Below are positions 1 through 7,711 of a DNA stretch of 20,082 nt, in pieces. Every line of letters starts with the position of its first letter. Position 1 is the stretch's first letter. The stretch comes from an uncultured Eubacteriales bacterium (lineage in GTDB: Bacteria; Bacillota; Clostridia; Lachnospirales; Lachnospiraceae): NCBI GenBank assembly GCA_900545455.1, contig UQZF01000032.1:1-20082 (forward strand), given 5' to 3'. The translations under genes were made by a program, and so were the position numbers. Below the pieces are notes generated by a model. That model ran no database searches. It saw only the letters and a list, made by a program, of their open reading frames with translations, and was not told the DNA's origin.

Positions 1-59
1 CAACGAATGTGGGCAAGTGCCTCATTTCAACGCTGTTTTTTTACAGCACCTTTTTATTA

Positions 60-602
60 TTACTTACTCTTCTTAGTCTTCTTCGTATTGTCGGAAGCCG
101 CATTCTTGTCTGCCTTGGCATCCTTCGCAGGCTTGTCCTTCTTAGGTGCTCTCGCCTTCTGAACAAGTCCCGCAAGTCCCTTCTTCTTAGGTGGTGCAGG
201 GATTGCTCCGCCGCGGACACTCTTAATCTCTGTGATATAGATTCCGCTGACTACTACCTTACATTCCTTACCTACAGGAAGAATATCGAACACTGCCGCA
301 TCCGCAATGAGGTTCATAGGCTTGCTGCCGCCGCCGACAACCCTCGCCTTAACGATTGGGAACTTAGCACGGCGAGCGTACTTAGGAACCTGATCTGTAA
401 CAACTTTCGGAAGATTGGCTTCCGCAATTTTCAATTTCTTTTTGTCAATAATCAGCATTGAGACCGTCTGTGCCGCTGAAGCAAGTGCCTCCTGCTGTGA
501 ATTAGCCTTTTTCTGTAATCTGCTGCCTACAATCATGAGTACGATAAATGCAACAAGCACTACCGCAAGGATGGACAGGATTACTATCAACCATGTTGGC
601 AT
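60..602 (-). CDS. Membrane-anchored Lys/Ala-rich protein of unknown function
   Basis: This 180-residue protein has an N-terminal hydrophobic helix (about residues 4-26) with no obvious cleavage site. A soluble middle part follows (residues 30-140), with a GGGSKPMN loop and short beta-rich stretches. The C-terminal tail (from about 140) is Lys/Ala/Pro-rich and highly basic. The likely topology is an N-terminal anchor with a cytoplasmic domain and a tail that could contact nucleic acid or the ribosome. The start is supported by a strong GGGAGG Shine-Dalgarno a few bases upstream (610-616 region) and by a promoter further upstream. I do not recognise a named family. It is intact, unlike its accessory neighbours, and the terminator at 806-841 separates it from the decayed gene upstream. 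Confidence 0.75.
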   Translation of the reverse strand: MPTWLIVILSILAVVLVAFIVLMIVGSRLQKKANSQQEALASAAQTVSMLIIDKKKLKIAEANLPKVVTDQVPKYARRAKFPIVKARVVGGGSKPMNLIADAAVFDILPVGKECKVVVSGIYITEIKSVRGGAIPAPPKKKGLAGLVQKARAPKKDKPAKDAKADKNAASDNTKKTKKSK

Positions 603-638
603 AAAGTACCTCCCTATGTAAAAATGTCATACTCATAT

Positions 639-666
639 ATTTTACCATTTTTGATGAGAAATTCAA
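639..666 (-). promoter_or_regulatory. Sigma-A-type promoter for the gene ending at 60
   Basis: On the minus strand there is a -35 TTGAAT (661-666), a 16-bp spacer and a -10 TAAAAT (639-644), about 37 bp before the start codon at 602. Both hexamers resemble the sigma-A consensus. Assigned from sequence only. Confidence 0.45.
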
Positions 667-805
667 CTGTTTTCTTTTACAAAATCCTCAATAATTTGAT
701 ATATAATAATGCGGAATATCCACATATTTTGAAAGAATATTTCCCATTGATGAGACTGCCCGGCAGGTTCCATAGCTTATTTGTCGTTTCCATGTTTCTA
801 AAGCA

Positions 806-841
806 AATCTGCCACCGAAGCACCCGCTCCGATGGCAGATT
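806..841 (-). terminator. Rho-independent terminator downstream of the dockerin pseudogene
   Basis: Two 16-base arms (806-821 and 826-841) flank a 4-base loop. Read on the minus strand, the two mispaired positions become G-U wobbles, so the stem is continuous. It is followed by a T-rich run (TTTGCTTT). This orientation fits termination of the leftward dockerin/FnIII gene ending at 881. Confidence 0.7.
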
Positions 842-880
842 AGGCGTAGTCACCTGTGTACTGCTTTTTTAAATTTTGAC

Positions 881-2532
881 TTATTTCTTCCTATAATTAC
901 GATACAGTATGTAATATACCGCTGCAATAATGCCAATAACCACAACGGAAATGAGAAGTATTGCGATTCTGTCTGCTTTTTTGCTTCTGCTTTCCGTCCG
1001 CTGTGCTTCCACTGTCTCGCTTTCTGTCTCTGCAGTCGTAATCTCCGTCGTAATTTCCGTGATACTCTCGGTTGTCTCCTCAAGAGTCTCCCCTATCGTC
1101 TGCTCAAGCTCAGCATCAGTCTCATCCGAAAAGATGACACTTTCAGAGTGTTGGCTGCAGTGCGGACAACCTCAGTCACTCCGTCATGGGAAATCTCAAC
1201 CTCATATCCTGTCACATTCTTACTCTTATCCCATGTCAGTGTGAAGCTCTTGTTGGCAGCCTCTGCGCTGACATTCTGCGGAATATCCATATCAGGTTCA
1301 GGAATACGATTCTCCATGCCATTTAAGAACTCAACCTTGGTTATATCGACAAGGTTCGCCCCCTGAGTGGCTGCTGTTATTCTGATTACCACACGCTTTA
1401 CGACAACCTGTCCGCCGAGACTTATTACAAAACTGTCATTTGCGGACGCCCTTGCCATATACGTCGCAACCGCCGCAGTGGCAGCTCCGATTGGAAAATA
1501 CTGCTCACCGTTCTCGGTCTCAACTATAATAACACCGCTCTCAATGCTGACATCACCTGTCTCAATCACAATCTGCTCCATGGTAAGACCGCTTCCTGCC
1601 ACCTCCATATCCGCATTCTGGAATGATATACCTATCTCAACCGGATTGTCCTACGCAATAGCAGCATTGTCAGCCGTTGCGAATGTGAGTATACCGTTTT
1701 CGGTGAGAAGGTCATTAACGTCTCCCGTCACAAGTGTATTGTTGTCATTTACCTTAACTGCTGCCGCCTGTGAAGATATGCTCTCGGTAATCGACGCAGT
1801 TCTGTCTGTTCCCATGCTCAGTATATTTTCCGCAAACGCATAATACTGAAGGTCAAGAATATCTGTCTTTCCGTCACCGTTAAGATCGATATATGCCTCA
1901 ACCTGTTTTCCTGCTGCATCATCCATTATCGCATCCTCGTCCGCTTCCGTTATCATTCCGTCGCTGTCAACATCTCCTGCAAGTAATAGTCACGGATGCG
2001 TCTTACCCGTCTCATACGATACTCCGTCAAGATTGACCATACCTGTTCCGATGTATGCATACAGAATATTTCCGTTCACTTCAACGTCCTGCACATAATC
2101 CATGAATCCTGCCGCTTTGAGGCGCAGAGTATAGCTTCCGCTCTCAAGCCCGCCGATAAATATATCAGCATTATATGTGCCTGCCGACATCACCGTGTCC
2201 GATGCCATTACCGCACCGGTGGACTTGTTAGTCATTGTCGCACTAACCGTCATTCCCCGATACATAGGAAGCACGCTTGCGAGAGTAATACTTATTCCAC
2301 CTGCCGCATTATTCTGTACAAGTGCATCCATCCACTCTGTTGAGTCAGCCCCTGCCTTCGCTGTCTGCACCTTAACAAGAGCCTTGTCAACGGCTATACT
2401 CTCAACCTCATACGTCACCTCTGTTGCATCCTCTGTTGAAGCCTCCGTCTCTTCAACCAAGCTCTCTTCCTGTTCCACCTCCTGCGTTGCCACGGTTGTG
2501 CTCTCCTCTGCTGTCTGCGCGGTACAGCTCAT
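881..2532 (-). pseudogene. Decayed cell-surface protein: dockerin, FnIII, Thr/Glu-rich stalk, C-terminal anchor
   Basis: One reading frame runs from 2532 to about 1130, interrupted by TGA at 1990-1992 and TAG at 1651-1653. It then shifts by one base at the run of A's 1129-1132 (plus strand) and continues to TAA at 881-883. Parts in order: Thr/Glu-rich stretch; a beta-sandwich-like segment; a type I dockerin-like pair of calcium loops (GDVDSDGMITEADED and DLNGDGKTDILDLQ); a cohesin- or discoidin-like beta-rich region; the first half of an FnIII domain (LTWDKSKNVTGYEVEIS); an acidic Thr/Glu-rich stalk; a transmembrane helix; and a short basic tail (RNYRKK). No signal peptide is present at the 5' end, which lies only about 30 bp from an ISL3 insertion, so the N-terminus is probably lost. 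The FnIII domain stops halfway, which suggests an internal deletion rather than a simple frameshift at 1130. Two to four unrelated lesions mark it as dead. Intact relatives are secreted, surface-anchored modular proteins. Confidence 0.8.
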
Positions 2533-2563
2533 ATCACCCCGTTGATTGGTATGCCAATTTTGT

Positions 2564-2571
2564 AATTAAAG
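2564..2571. repeat. Left 8-bp target-site duplication of the ISL3 element
   Basis: AATTAAAG occurs immediately before the left inverted repeat and again immediately after the right one (4020-4027). Eight-base duplications are typical of the ISL3 family. Confidence 0.85.
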
Positions 2572-4019
2572 GGTTCTATAATAAATGTTGGGGTGTATGA
2601 TTGAAAAGTCATGCGCTCCGGCATTTTTTATTTTATAATATAAAAAAACCTCCAAGTGCCAGTCACCACAACATTCCACTCGGAGGTGCAAATAAATTGC
2701 ATAATCATTGTATCAATAATTTACTAAATATTAAAGATGTAATTGTAAAAAAAGTTATTCATGCTGATACTTTTGTGAAAATCTTCCTCGAAACCGTTCC
2801 AAAGGAACATATGTGCCCCGCCCGCGGTACATTTACACGGAAAATTCACGACTACAGAATGCAGACTGTCAAAGACCTTCCTTTTCAGTGGAAAAACTGT
2901 TACCTTGTCCTGAAGAAACGACGCTATGCCTGCCGCTGCGGCAAACATTTTTATGAAACCTACGATTTTCTTCCAAGGTATTTCCACAGGTCATCACGCC
3001 TGACAGCTTTTATTGCCGGCTCGCTGCATGATACAGCACCCGTCTCTTCCGTTGCGGAAAAATGCAATGTATCCGTTTCGACCGTGAACCGTGTCCTTGA
3101 TACCATTTCCATTCAAAAACCTTCCCTTCCACAGGCTGTTTCCATTGATGAGTTCAAGGGAAATGCCGGCGGGCAGAAGTATCAGTGTATCCTGGCGGAC
3201 CCGGTAAAGCACTCTGTCCTTGACATCATGCCTTCCCGCTCACAGGCATTCCTGACTACATATTTCAGGAACATCCCGAAATCCGAACGCTACAGGGTAA
3301 GGTTTTTTGTGTGCGATATGTGGAGACCTTATGCCGAACTGGCTGAAACATTTTTTCCAAACGCCAGCGTGATTATCGACAGATACCACTTTATCAGGCA
3401 GACCACCCGGGCAGTCGAAAGCATCCGCAAAAGACTCCAGAAAACGATGTCCGTCTCACTGCGTAAGTATTATAAAAGAAGCCGTTCGCTCATACCTGCC
3501 CGTTATGACAGCCTCAGTGACGATAATAAGAAAGCCTGTGATTTAATGCTTCTTTACAATGATGACCTGCGCCTTGCCCATTATCTCAAGGAATGGTTTT
3601 ACCGTATCTGTCACAACACAAAGTACTCAGAGCAGCGCAGGGAATTCCTCGAATGGATTTCAACTGCCGAACAGTCGTAGCTTCCGGAATTTGAAAGATG
3701 TGCCGCCACTTACAGGAACTGGTGCCGTGAGATACTCAATGCTTTTAAATATGCACACATTACAAACGGTCCGACAGAAGGCTTCAACAACAAAATAAAA
3801 GTTCTGAAGCGAAGCTCTTACGGCATAAGAAATTTTGAGCGTTTCAGAACCCGCATTTTACTTACAACACATTAAACACTGAAAAACAAAACGACTGGCA
3901 CTGAAGGTTTTATTTGCATGCTATAAAATATTATTTTTCAATCAAAACATCAAAATCCCGTCCAACACAGCAATGGGGCGGTATCTGAAGGATACCACCC
4001 CAACTATTGACAAAGAGCC
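2572..4019 (+). mobile_element. ISL3-family insertion sequence (1448 bp)
   Basis: The element has imperfect terminal inverted repeats: left GGTTCTATAATAAATG then TTGGGGTG, and, on the complementary strand at the right, GGCTCTTTGTCAATAG then TTGGGGTG. The 24-base ends match at 17 positions. An exact 8-bp target duplication (AATTAAAG) flanks it. A second, subterminal inverted match (AGTGCCAGTC near 2655; GACTGGCACT near 3892) lies inside. The only gene is a transposase broken by an in-frame TAG. The element sits between the dockerin pseudogene and the terminator of the ATC-hydrolase pseudogene, where it would have separated the dockerin gene from its upstream sequence. Confidence 0.88.
2697..3875 (+). 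pseudogene. ISL3-family transposase, interrupted by in-frame TAG
   Basis: The best start is TTG at 2697, preceded by GGAGG at 2682-2686; an ATG further upstream at 2601 has no such site. The frame is interrupted by TAG at 3678-3680 (codon 328) and continues in the same frame to TAA at 3873-3875, giving 392 codons. Domains: an N-terminal zinc-ribbon region (CPARG ... RRYACRCGKHFYE), a helix-turn-helix-like segment, then the DDE core. The core has Asp in SIDEFKG (about 151), Asp in FFVCDMW (about 207), and Glu in NGPTEGFNN (about 361). The Glu lies beyond the TAG, so the truncated product lacks the third catalytic residue. The first zinc motif reads CPARG where relatives have a CPxCG pattern, so one zinc ligand appears lost (TGC to CGC would do it). 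The element therefore cannot move itself unless helped by an intact copy elsewhere. Confidence 0.85.
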
Positions 4020-4027
4020 AATTAAAG
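4020..4027. repeat. Right 8-bp target-site duplication of the ISL3 element
   Basis: AATTAAAG, identical to 2564-2571, directly follows the right inverted repeat. Confidence 0.85.
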
Positions 4028-4065
4028 TAAATCGTATAATTGCCTCTCTAGCAAGTCCCCGACAC

Positions 4066-4103
4066 AAAAAAAGACAGTTTCATGCAAATTGAACATGAAA
4101 CTG
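4066..4103 (-). terminator. Rho-independent terminator of the ATC-hydrolase-family pseudogene
   Basis: A perfect 10-bp stem (CAGTTTCATG, 4075-4084, with 4094-4103) has a 9-base loop. On the minus strand it is followed by TC and a run of seven T's (complement of 4066-4072). It lies 15 bp past the restored stop codon of the leftward pseudogene. Confidence 0.85.
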
Positions 4104-4118
4104 CCATAATTATCTTTG

Positions 4119-4834
4119 TCATTTGTATTGATTATCCTGTTTAAACAGCGGCGGCCAATATTCCATAGACTGTTCAGAAATTTTCAACTTAAAATCACAG
4201 TAATCTCCATCCTCAAAACATGTATGTTCCCTAAAAAGCGGAACTCACAGCAATCCGAACATAACATAGTCAAGATTACATATATACGGCATATACTCAC
4301 CATAGCCATGTTTTTTTGCAAAATCGGCAAGAGGGCATACGAGATTGTGATAACTAAAATCATATCCTTTTTTCGGCACAAACTGTGTCTCCGTCTCAAA
4401 GCTTCCGGGATTTGCCGCCGCATTTTCCCGATTCTTCTTATCCTTTTTTAAAAACAGCTTAGTAAGCAGCTTTTTATTCGTGAACATTCTACGCATTATT
4501 CTACGGATAAACTTAGGAATCTTTCCTAAATTTCTCTCATAAACACATACCATAAGATATCCTATCTGCTCCATAGAGGTGCCATACCGTCTGAGTGCTT
4601 CCCCCATTGCCACAAGTATATATGCCTCCGTGAGATTCTTTGTACCGCTCGCAGCATCTCCTCCTATGTACGGAAAATACTCAAGCATTTCGGTCTCATA
4701 TATGTGTATTATTTCCTTAAGTATATCTTCGTATTTTTTCCACTCATCTCTTCCAATTCGAATTTTATCAGCAGCATAAATCCCGATGTTCTCTTTCGCA
4801 GTCTGAGCATATTCTTTTTATAATAATCATGCAT
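4119..4834 (-). pseudogene. L-2-amino-thiazoline-4-carboxylate (ATC) hydrolase-family protein, broken
   Basis: The start is ATG at 4834 (MHDYYKKNMLR), with GAGG upstream. The frame must shift by one base near 4796-4806 to reach the long downstream frame (KENIGIYAADKIRIGRDEW ... YFPYIGGDAASGTKNLTEAY). A TGA at 4245-4247 then interrupts it. The same frame continues after the stop (VPLFREHTCFEDGDYCDFKL) to TGA at 4119-4121. The pattern YIGG...LTE, a mid-protein helix-rich segment, a conserved CPLADFAKKHG...MPYICNLDY block and a final cysteine-containing CFEDGDYCDF block is what I recall of the ATC_hydrolase family (cysteine-forming hydrolases and many uncharacterised relatives). Substrate unknown. 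The lesions are one 1-base frameshift plus one nonsense codon, so it is probably inactive. The family call is moderate; the pseudogene call is stronger. Confidence 0.7.
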
Positions 4835-4901
4835 ATTATTCTTACCTCGTAATTTAATCTTACATTCAGCATAATTTACAGAATCCGATAAGTGAGTATC
4901 T

Positions 4902-5624
4902 TTATCTCATATTGTGTCCGATAATAAATCCGAAAATCCAGGTTATAACTGATGCCACAAGAAATATAAGTACAAAATAATTCACATGTTCTTTCCATCT
5001 CAACCCAAGAACAATCGCATCTCCCATTACTGCCATAAGTATCGGTGCCACCATAAAGAGATTTACCGCATTATTGCTGAATACCCTGTATGCCATGTAA
5101 GCAAATATTGCTACAAGAATAAACGACACAACCGCCTCAATAACATGGAACAGTCCGGCATTTCTAATCGCAGACTTGTACACAACCGGAATTGCCATCG
5201 AAAAGAAAATCTGATATACCAGCGACAGCCATAATAAAAGACTGTTTCCCGATGATTCATTGTTCTTTGCAGTTCTGATAATAAGCGCCGCAATCAAAAG
5301 TCCATACGATGCAAACTGAATTCCTGATATTGTATGTTCCGTATGTACCATACCTGCAATCAAAATAACACCAATGGTAATGCATAACATTATAATATTC
5401 ACTTCAATGCCTTGTACAAAAAGTGATTTCAGAAAATCTCTGTTCCCCGTAAATAAAAGAATCAGAAACATCGCCAATGACAGAATGCAGATTCCGTTTA
5501 CATAGCGGTCAAAACCGCTCCCCCACATGGAAACATTTTTATCGTAAAATGAACGAACAAGACTCTGCCCTCTCTCTATAAAAAGTATCAAAAAATATCC
5601 CATTATAAGCCAATTGATTACCAT
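4902..5624 (-). CDS. Multi-pass integral membrane protein of unknown function
   Basis: The start is ATG at 5624 (MVINWLIMGYF), chosen because AAGGAG lies at 5631-5636; an in-frame ATG 39 bases upstream lacks such a site. The 240-residue product is very hydrophobic, with about seven or eight predicted transmembrane helices and short polar loops (for example FDRYVNG, RTAKNNESSGNS, RWKEHVN). It carries no recognisable transporter or enzyme motif. It is the only intact gene between the two mobile elements and lies downstream of a truncated radical-SAM gene in the same direction, about 85 bp away. I do not recognise the family. Confidence 0.7.
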   Translation of the reverse strand: MVINWLIMGYFLILFIERGQSLVRSFYDKNVSMWGSGFDRYVNGICILSLAMFLILLFTGNRDFLKSLFVQGIEVNIIMLCITIGVILIAGMVHTEHTISGIQFASYGLLIAALIIRTAKNNESSGNSLLLWLSLVYQIFFSMAIPVVYKSAIRNAGLFHVIEAVVSFILVAIFAYMAYRVFSNNAVNLFMVAPILMAVMGDAIVLGLRWKEHVNYFVLIFLVASVITWIFGFIIGHNMR

Positions 5625-5709
5625 AAAAACTCCTTTGATTTTATTATGATGATTCAGCCACATCTTTGACTTTGTCGAAATTATAATTCATTCGGCATAT
5701 AAAGTCAAT

Positions 5710-6396
5710 TTATTTTTGTGACGACAACGGGGCAGAGCATCCTATTAGCGCCGATAACTCCCTCGATATTGTATTTCCCCAGAATATTCCTCTATCGGTT
5801 AGTCTATAGTTCTCGTCATCACTCACAAATTCAATCATCCCGTCCTCAAGAAGTTGATTCCTGAACGCAAGATAGACATTGTAATCACCGTACATGGCTT
5901 CGTTGCGCGGAAGGTGTATCGTCTGCAAATCTCCCTTAAAGACGGTGACATTATCATACTCAGGTACAAAAAGCATTCCCACACGCTTGTCGAACTCTTC
6001 AATGGTTTTTGCATACTCATCAATATCTATCGGATTCATCATCGCCAGATGATTCACACTCCCGCCCGCACCTAACGGAAGCGTATCCGCTCCCTTGTGT
6101 CGATTCATAATGTACTTATAGCGGTCTGTCTTAACCATCTTGGTAAGTTCAAGAAAATGATAACCTCGCTTTTTCATGGTACCTGCAATCTCAAAGAACA
6201 TTCTCTCATCATTCACCTCATCCTGCGCCTTATCAATGGATGCTTCCTTCATGTTAATCAGAGAATACATTGAAAAACCGTCAAGGTCAAGCTCCGTAAT
6301 CTTATCCAAGTCACAGGCAAGATTCTCCATCGTCTGCCCCGGATAGTTATAAAAAAGTGTCTTCGACACTCTCAACTCCCCTGACCCCTCATTCAT
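5710..6396 (-). pseudogene. C-terminal half of a HemN-like radical SAM protein, cut by IS91 element
   Basis: The 228-codon frame begins inside the end of the IS91-type element (MNEGSGELRV is encoded by its hairpin region). The native sequence starts at about 6366 with KTLFYNYPGQT, the region that in coproporphyrinogen dehydrogenase-like (HemN/HemW/HutW) proteins follows the radical SAM barrel core. The rest matches their C-terminal part: an LGAGGSVN glycine-rich segment near the middle and a winged-helix-like end (LEDGMIEF...YRLTDRGIFWGN). The N-terminal CxxxCxxC iron-sulfur motif and most of the barrel are absent and are not found on the other side of the element. The protein cannot be catalytic. 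Whether the parent was a coproporphyrinogen dehydrogenase or a haem-handling relative cannot be told. Confidence 0.75.
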
Positions 6397-6408
6397 GAGG
6401 GGAAGGGG
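6378..6408 (+). repeat. Hairpin at left end of the IS91-type element
   Basis: The core stem is CCCCTCAT (6385-6392) with ATGAGGGG (6395-6402), extended by CCCCT (6378-6382) with AGGGG (6404-6408). It is followed on the plus strand by a T-rich run (TTTTCCTTTT). It could be the element's terminal recognition hairpin, a terminator shielding the transposase from read-through, or both. Confidence 0.55.
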
Positions 6409-6444
6409 TTTTCCTTTTATCTCTCTTTATTGTAAAATTTTATT

Positions 6445-7557
6445 ATGAATATATTACAATCCATCTTTACTGATTATTATGAACACATCATTTACGAACT
6501 CCATCCGCGTCCTGCCATCATTGAAAACGTCAACAGGATGATTCATTGTGATGACCCTTCCCACGGCGGTGCCATGTATGGATGTCCACGCTGTGGAAAT
6601 CTTAAATTCGTTCCTTTCAGCTGTAAAAGCCGTTTCTGTCCTTCCTGTGGAAACAAATACAATCAGCTTCGTTCTTTTCATATGTCCTGCAAGCTTGTCG
6701 CATGTGTCCACCGCCATTGTGTTTTCACCATCCCCGAGGAACTCCGCATTTATTTTCTCAAAGACAGAACCCTCTTAAACTGTTTATTTTCTTCCGTCAG
6801 GGAAGTTGTCCTCCGTATGTTTTCAAAAATGAATAAAACCGAAAACTTTACTCCCTGCTTTATCTGCGTTCTTCATACTTTCGGACGTGACTTAAAGTGG
6901 AATCCTCACATCCATGCCCTCATATCAGAAGGCGGAGCCGGCTCCATCACTCCATGGCGTACCATCAGACACTTTGATTACGGCTTTCTCCGCAATGCCT
7001 TTCGCAAGGTACTGCTTGAACAGCTCTCTTCCCGTATCGGTCCAGCTTTTCGTAAAGTCAAAAATGAAATGTACAAAAAACATACCGAAGGTTTTTATGT
7101 CCGCGCAAAGCCAAATCTCTGCACTCCCGATATCACCATTAAATACATCAGCCGATACCTCGGCAGACCTGTCATCGCTACATCCCGTATTGATAATTAC
7201 GACGGCGAAAGCGTAACCCTTCATTACACCAGACACGAAGATAACAGGACCGTTACCGAAACCGTCCCTGCTTTGGACTTCATAAAAAAACTTATTGTCC
7301 ACATCCCCGAAAAACATTTCAAGATGCTCCGCTACTATGGGATATATGCAAAGCATCATAAACAGGAAAAGAAGCTTCGTAAATGTATTTCTCCTGAAAA
7401 GCAGCGTTTTCTGCGTTCCGTTCAGGACTGGCGGCAGTCCATTCTGCTTTCTTTCGGATACGACCCTCTCTGTTGTTCAGAATGTGGTACCTCCATGTTG
7501 GTTTTGGAAGTTTACCACAAAAAACTGCACTGTTTGAACGATATCGGAAGGTTATGA
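6445..7557 (+). CDS. IS91-family Y2 transposase, C-terminus altered by a 1-base frameshift
   Basis: This 370-residue rolling-circle (HUH) transposase has an N-terminal zinc-binding domain (Cys 47, 50, 60, 65, 68: CPRCG...SCKSRFCPSC). The HUH motif is in NPHIHALISEGG (His 155 and 157). The twin tyrosines are in YISRY (Tyr 234 and 238, spaced Y-x3-Y as in Y2 enzymes), followed by GRPVIATSRI. A C-terminal CCSECGT zinc knuckle follows. The last residues read LHCLNDIGRL. One extra A in the A-run around 7519-7524 would instead give KTALFERYRKVMKYG ending at TAA 7566-7568, which resembles the usual end of these enzymes. So a 1-base deletion, or a sequencing error, changed about the last 15 residues. 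All catalytic residues are present. No good Shine-Dalgarno precedes the ATG at 6445. Confidence 0.88.
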   Translation: MNILQSIFTDYYEHIIYELHPRPAIIENVNRMIHCDDPSHGGAMYGCPRCGNLKFVPFSCKSRFCPSCGNKYNQLRSFHMSCKLVACVHRHCVFTIPEELRIYFLKDRTLLNCLFSSVREVVLRMFSKMNKTENFTPCFICVLHTFGRDLKWNPHIHALISEGGAGSITPWRTIRHFDYGFLRNAFRKVLLEQLSSRIGPAFRKVKNEMYKKHTEGFYVRAKPNLCTPDITIKYISRYLGRPVIATSRIDNYDGESVTLHYTRHEDNRTVTETVPALDFIKKLIVHIPEKHFKMLRYYGIYAKHHKQEKKLRKCISPEKQRFLRSVQDWRQSILLSFGYDPLCCSECGTSMLVLEVYHKKLHCLNDIGRL

Positions 7558-7655
7558 AATACGGATAAATCCATGCCCATGACAGTTCTTCCCACATAGT
7601 CAGACAGTGCAGTCTCACCTAAACCAAAACAAAAAACTTCATAAACAACGTCATG

Positions 7656-7671
7656 GCGAAGCCCCCTTCGC
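7656..7671 (+). repeat. Hairpin near right end of the IS91-type element
   Basis: GCGAAG (7656-7661) pairs with CTTCGC (7666-7671) around a CCCC loop, about 90 bp after the restored transposase stop. IS91-type elements carry a hairpin close to their origin end, so this probably marks it. The exact border is not visible. Confidence 0.45.
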
Positions 7672-7711
7672 TCTTTTGCTATGTCATTTTTTATTTCCAG
7701 CCTATTATACA

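Larger units (their letters stand above)
6371..7690 (+). mobile_element. IS91-family (rolling-circle, HUH) insertion element; ends approximate
   Basis: The element is defined by an IS91-type transposase with hairpins on both sides: 6378-6408 on the left and 7656-7671 on the right. The left border is set roughly where the homology of the truncated HemN-like gene stops. The right border must lie before the stop of the gene ending at 7712. No target duplication is seen, as expected for IS91-type transposition, which is known not to create one. The missing 5' half of the HemN-like gene means the insertion was accompanied or followed by a deletion, or arose by one-ended transposition. Exact ends need comparison with other copies. 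Confidence 0.7.

Noticed and set aside
32..47. Terminator after the gene ending at 60 (GCTGT/ACAGC)
   Set aside because: Only a 5-bp stem with an A/T loop, and no T-run on the minus strand.
624..872. Rightward ORF in the 603-850 gap
   Set aside because: No ribosome binding site, no recognisable pattern, and it overlaps a promoter and a terminator of leftward genes.
881..4834. Stop-codon recoding (TGA and TAG read as sense) to explain the in-frame stops
   Set aside because: Both TGA and TAG interrupt genes here, and both serve as normal terminators of intact genes (TAG for murI and the thioesterase, TGA for the Dcd-like and flavoprotein genes). 1-base shifts occur as well. Decay is simpler.
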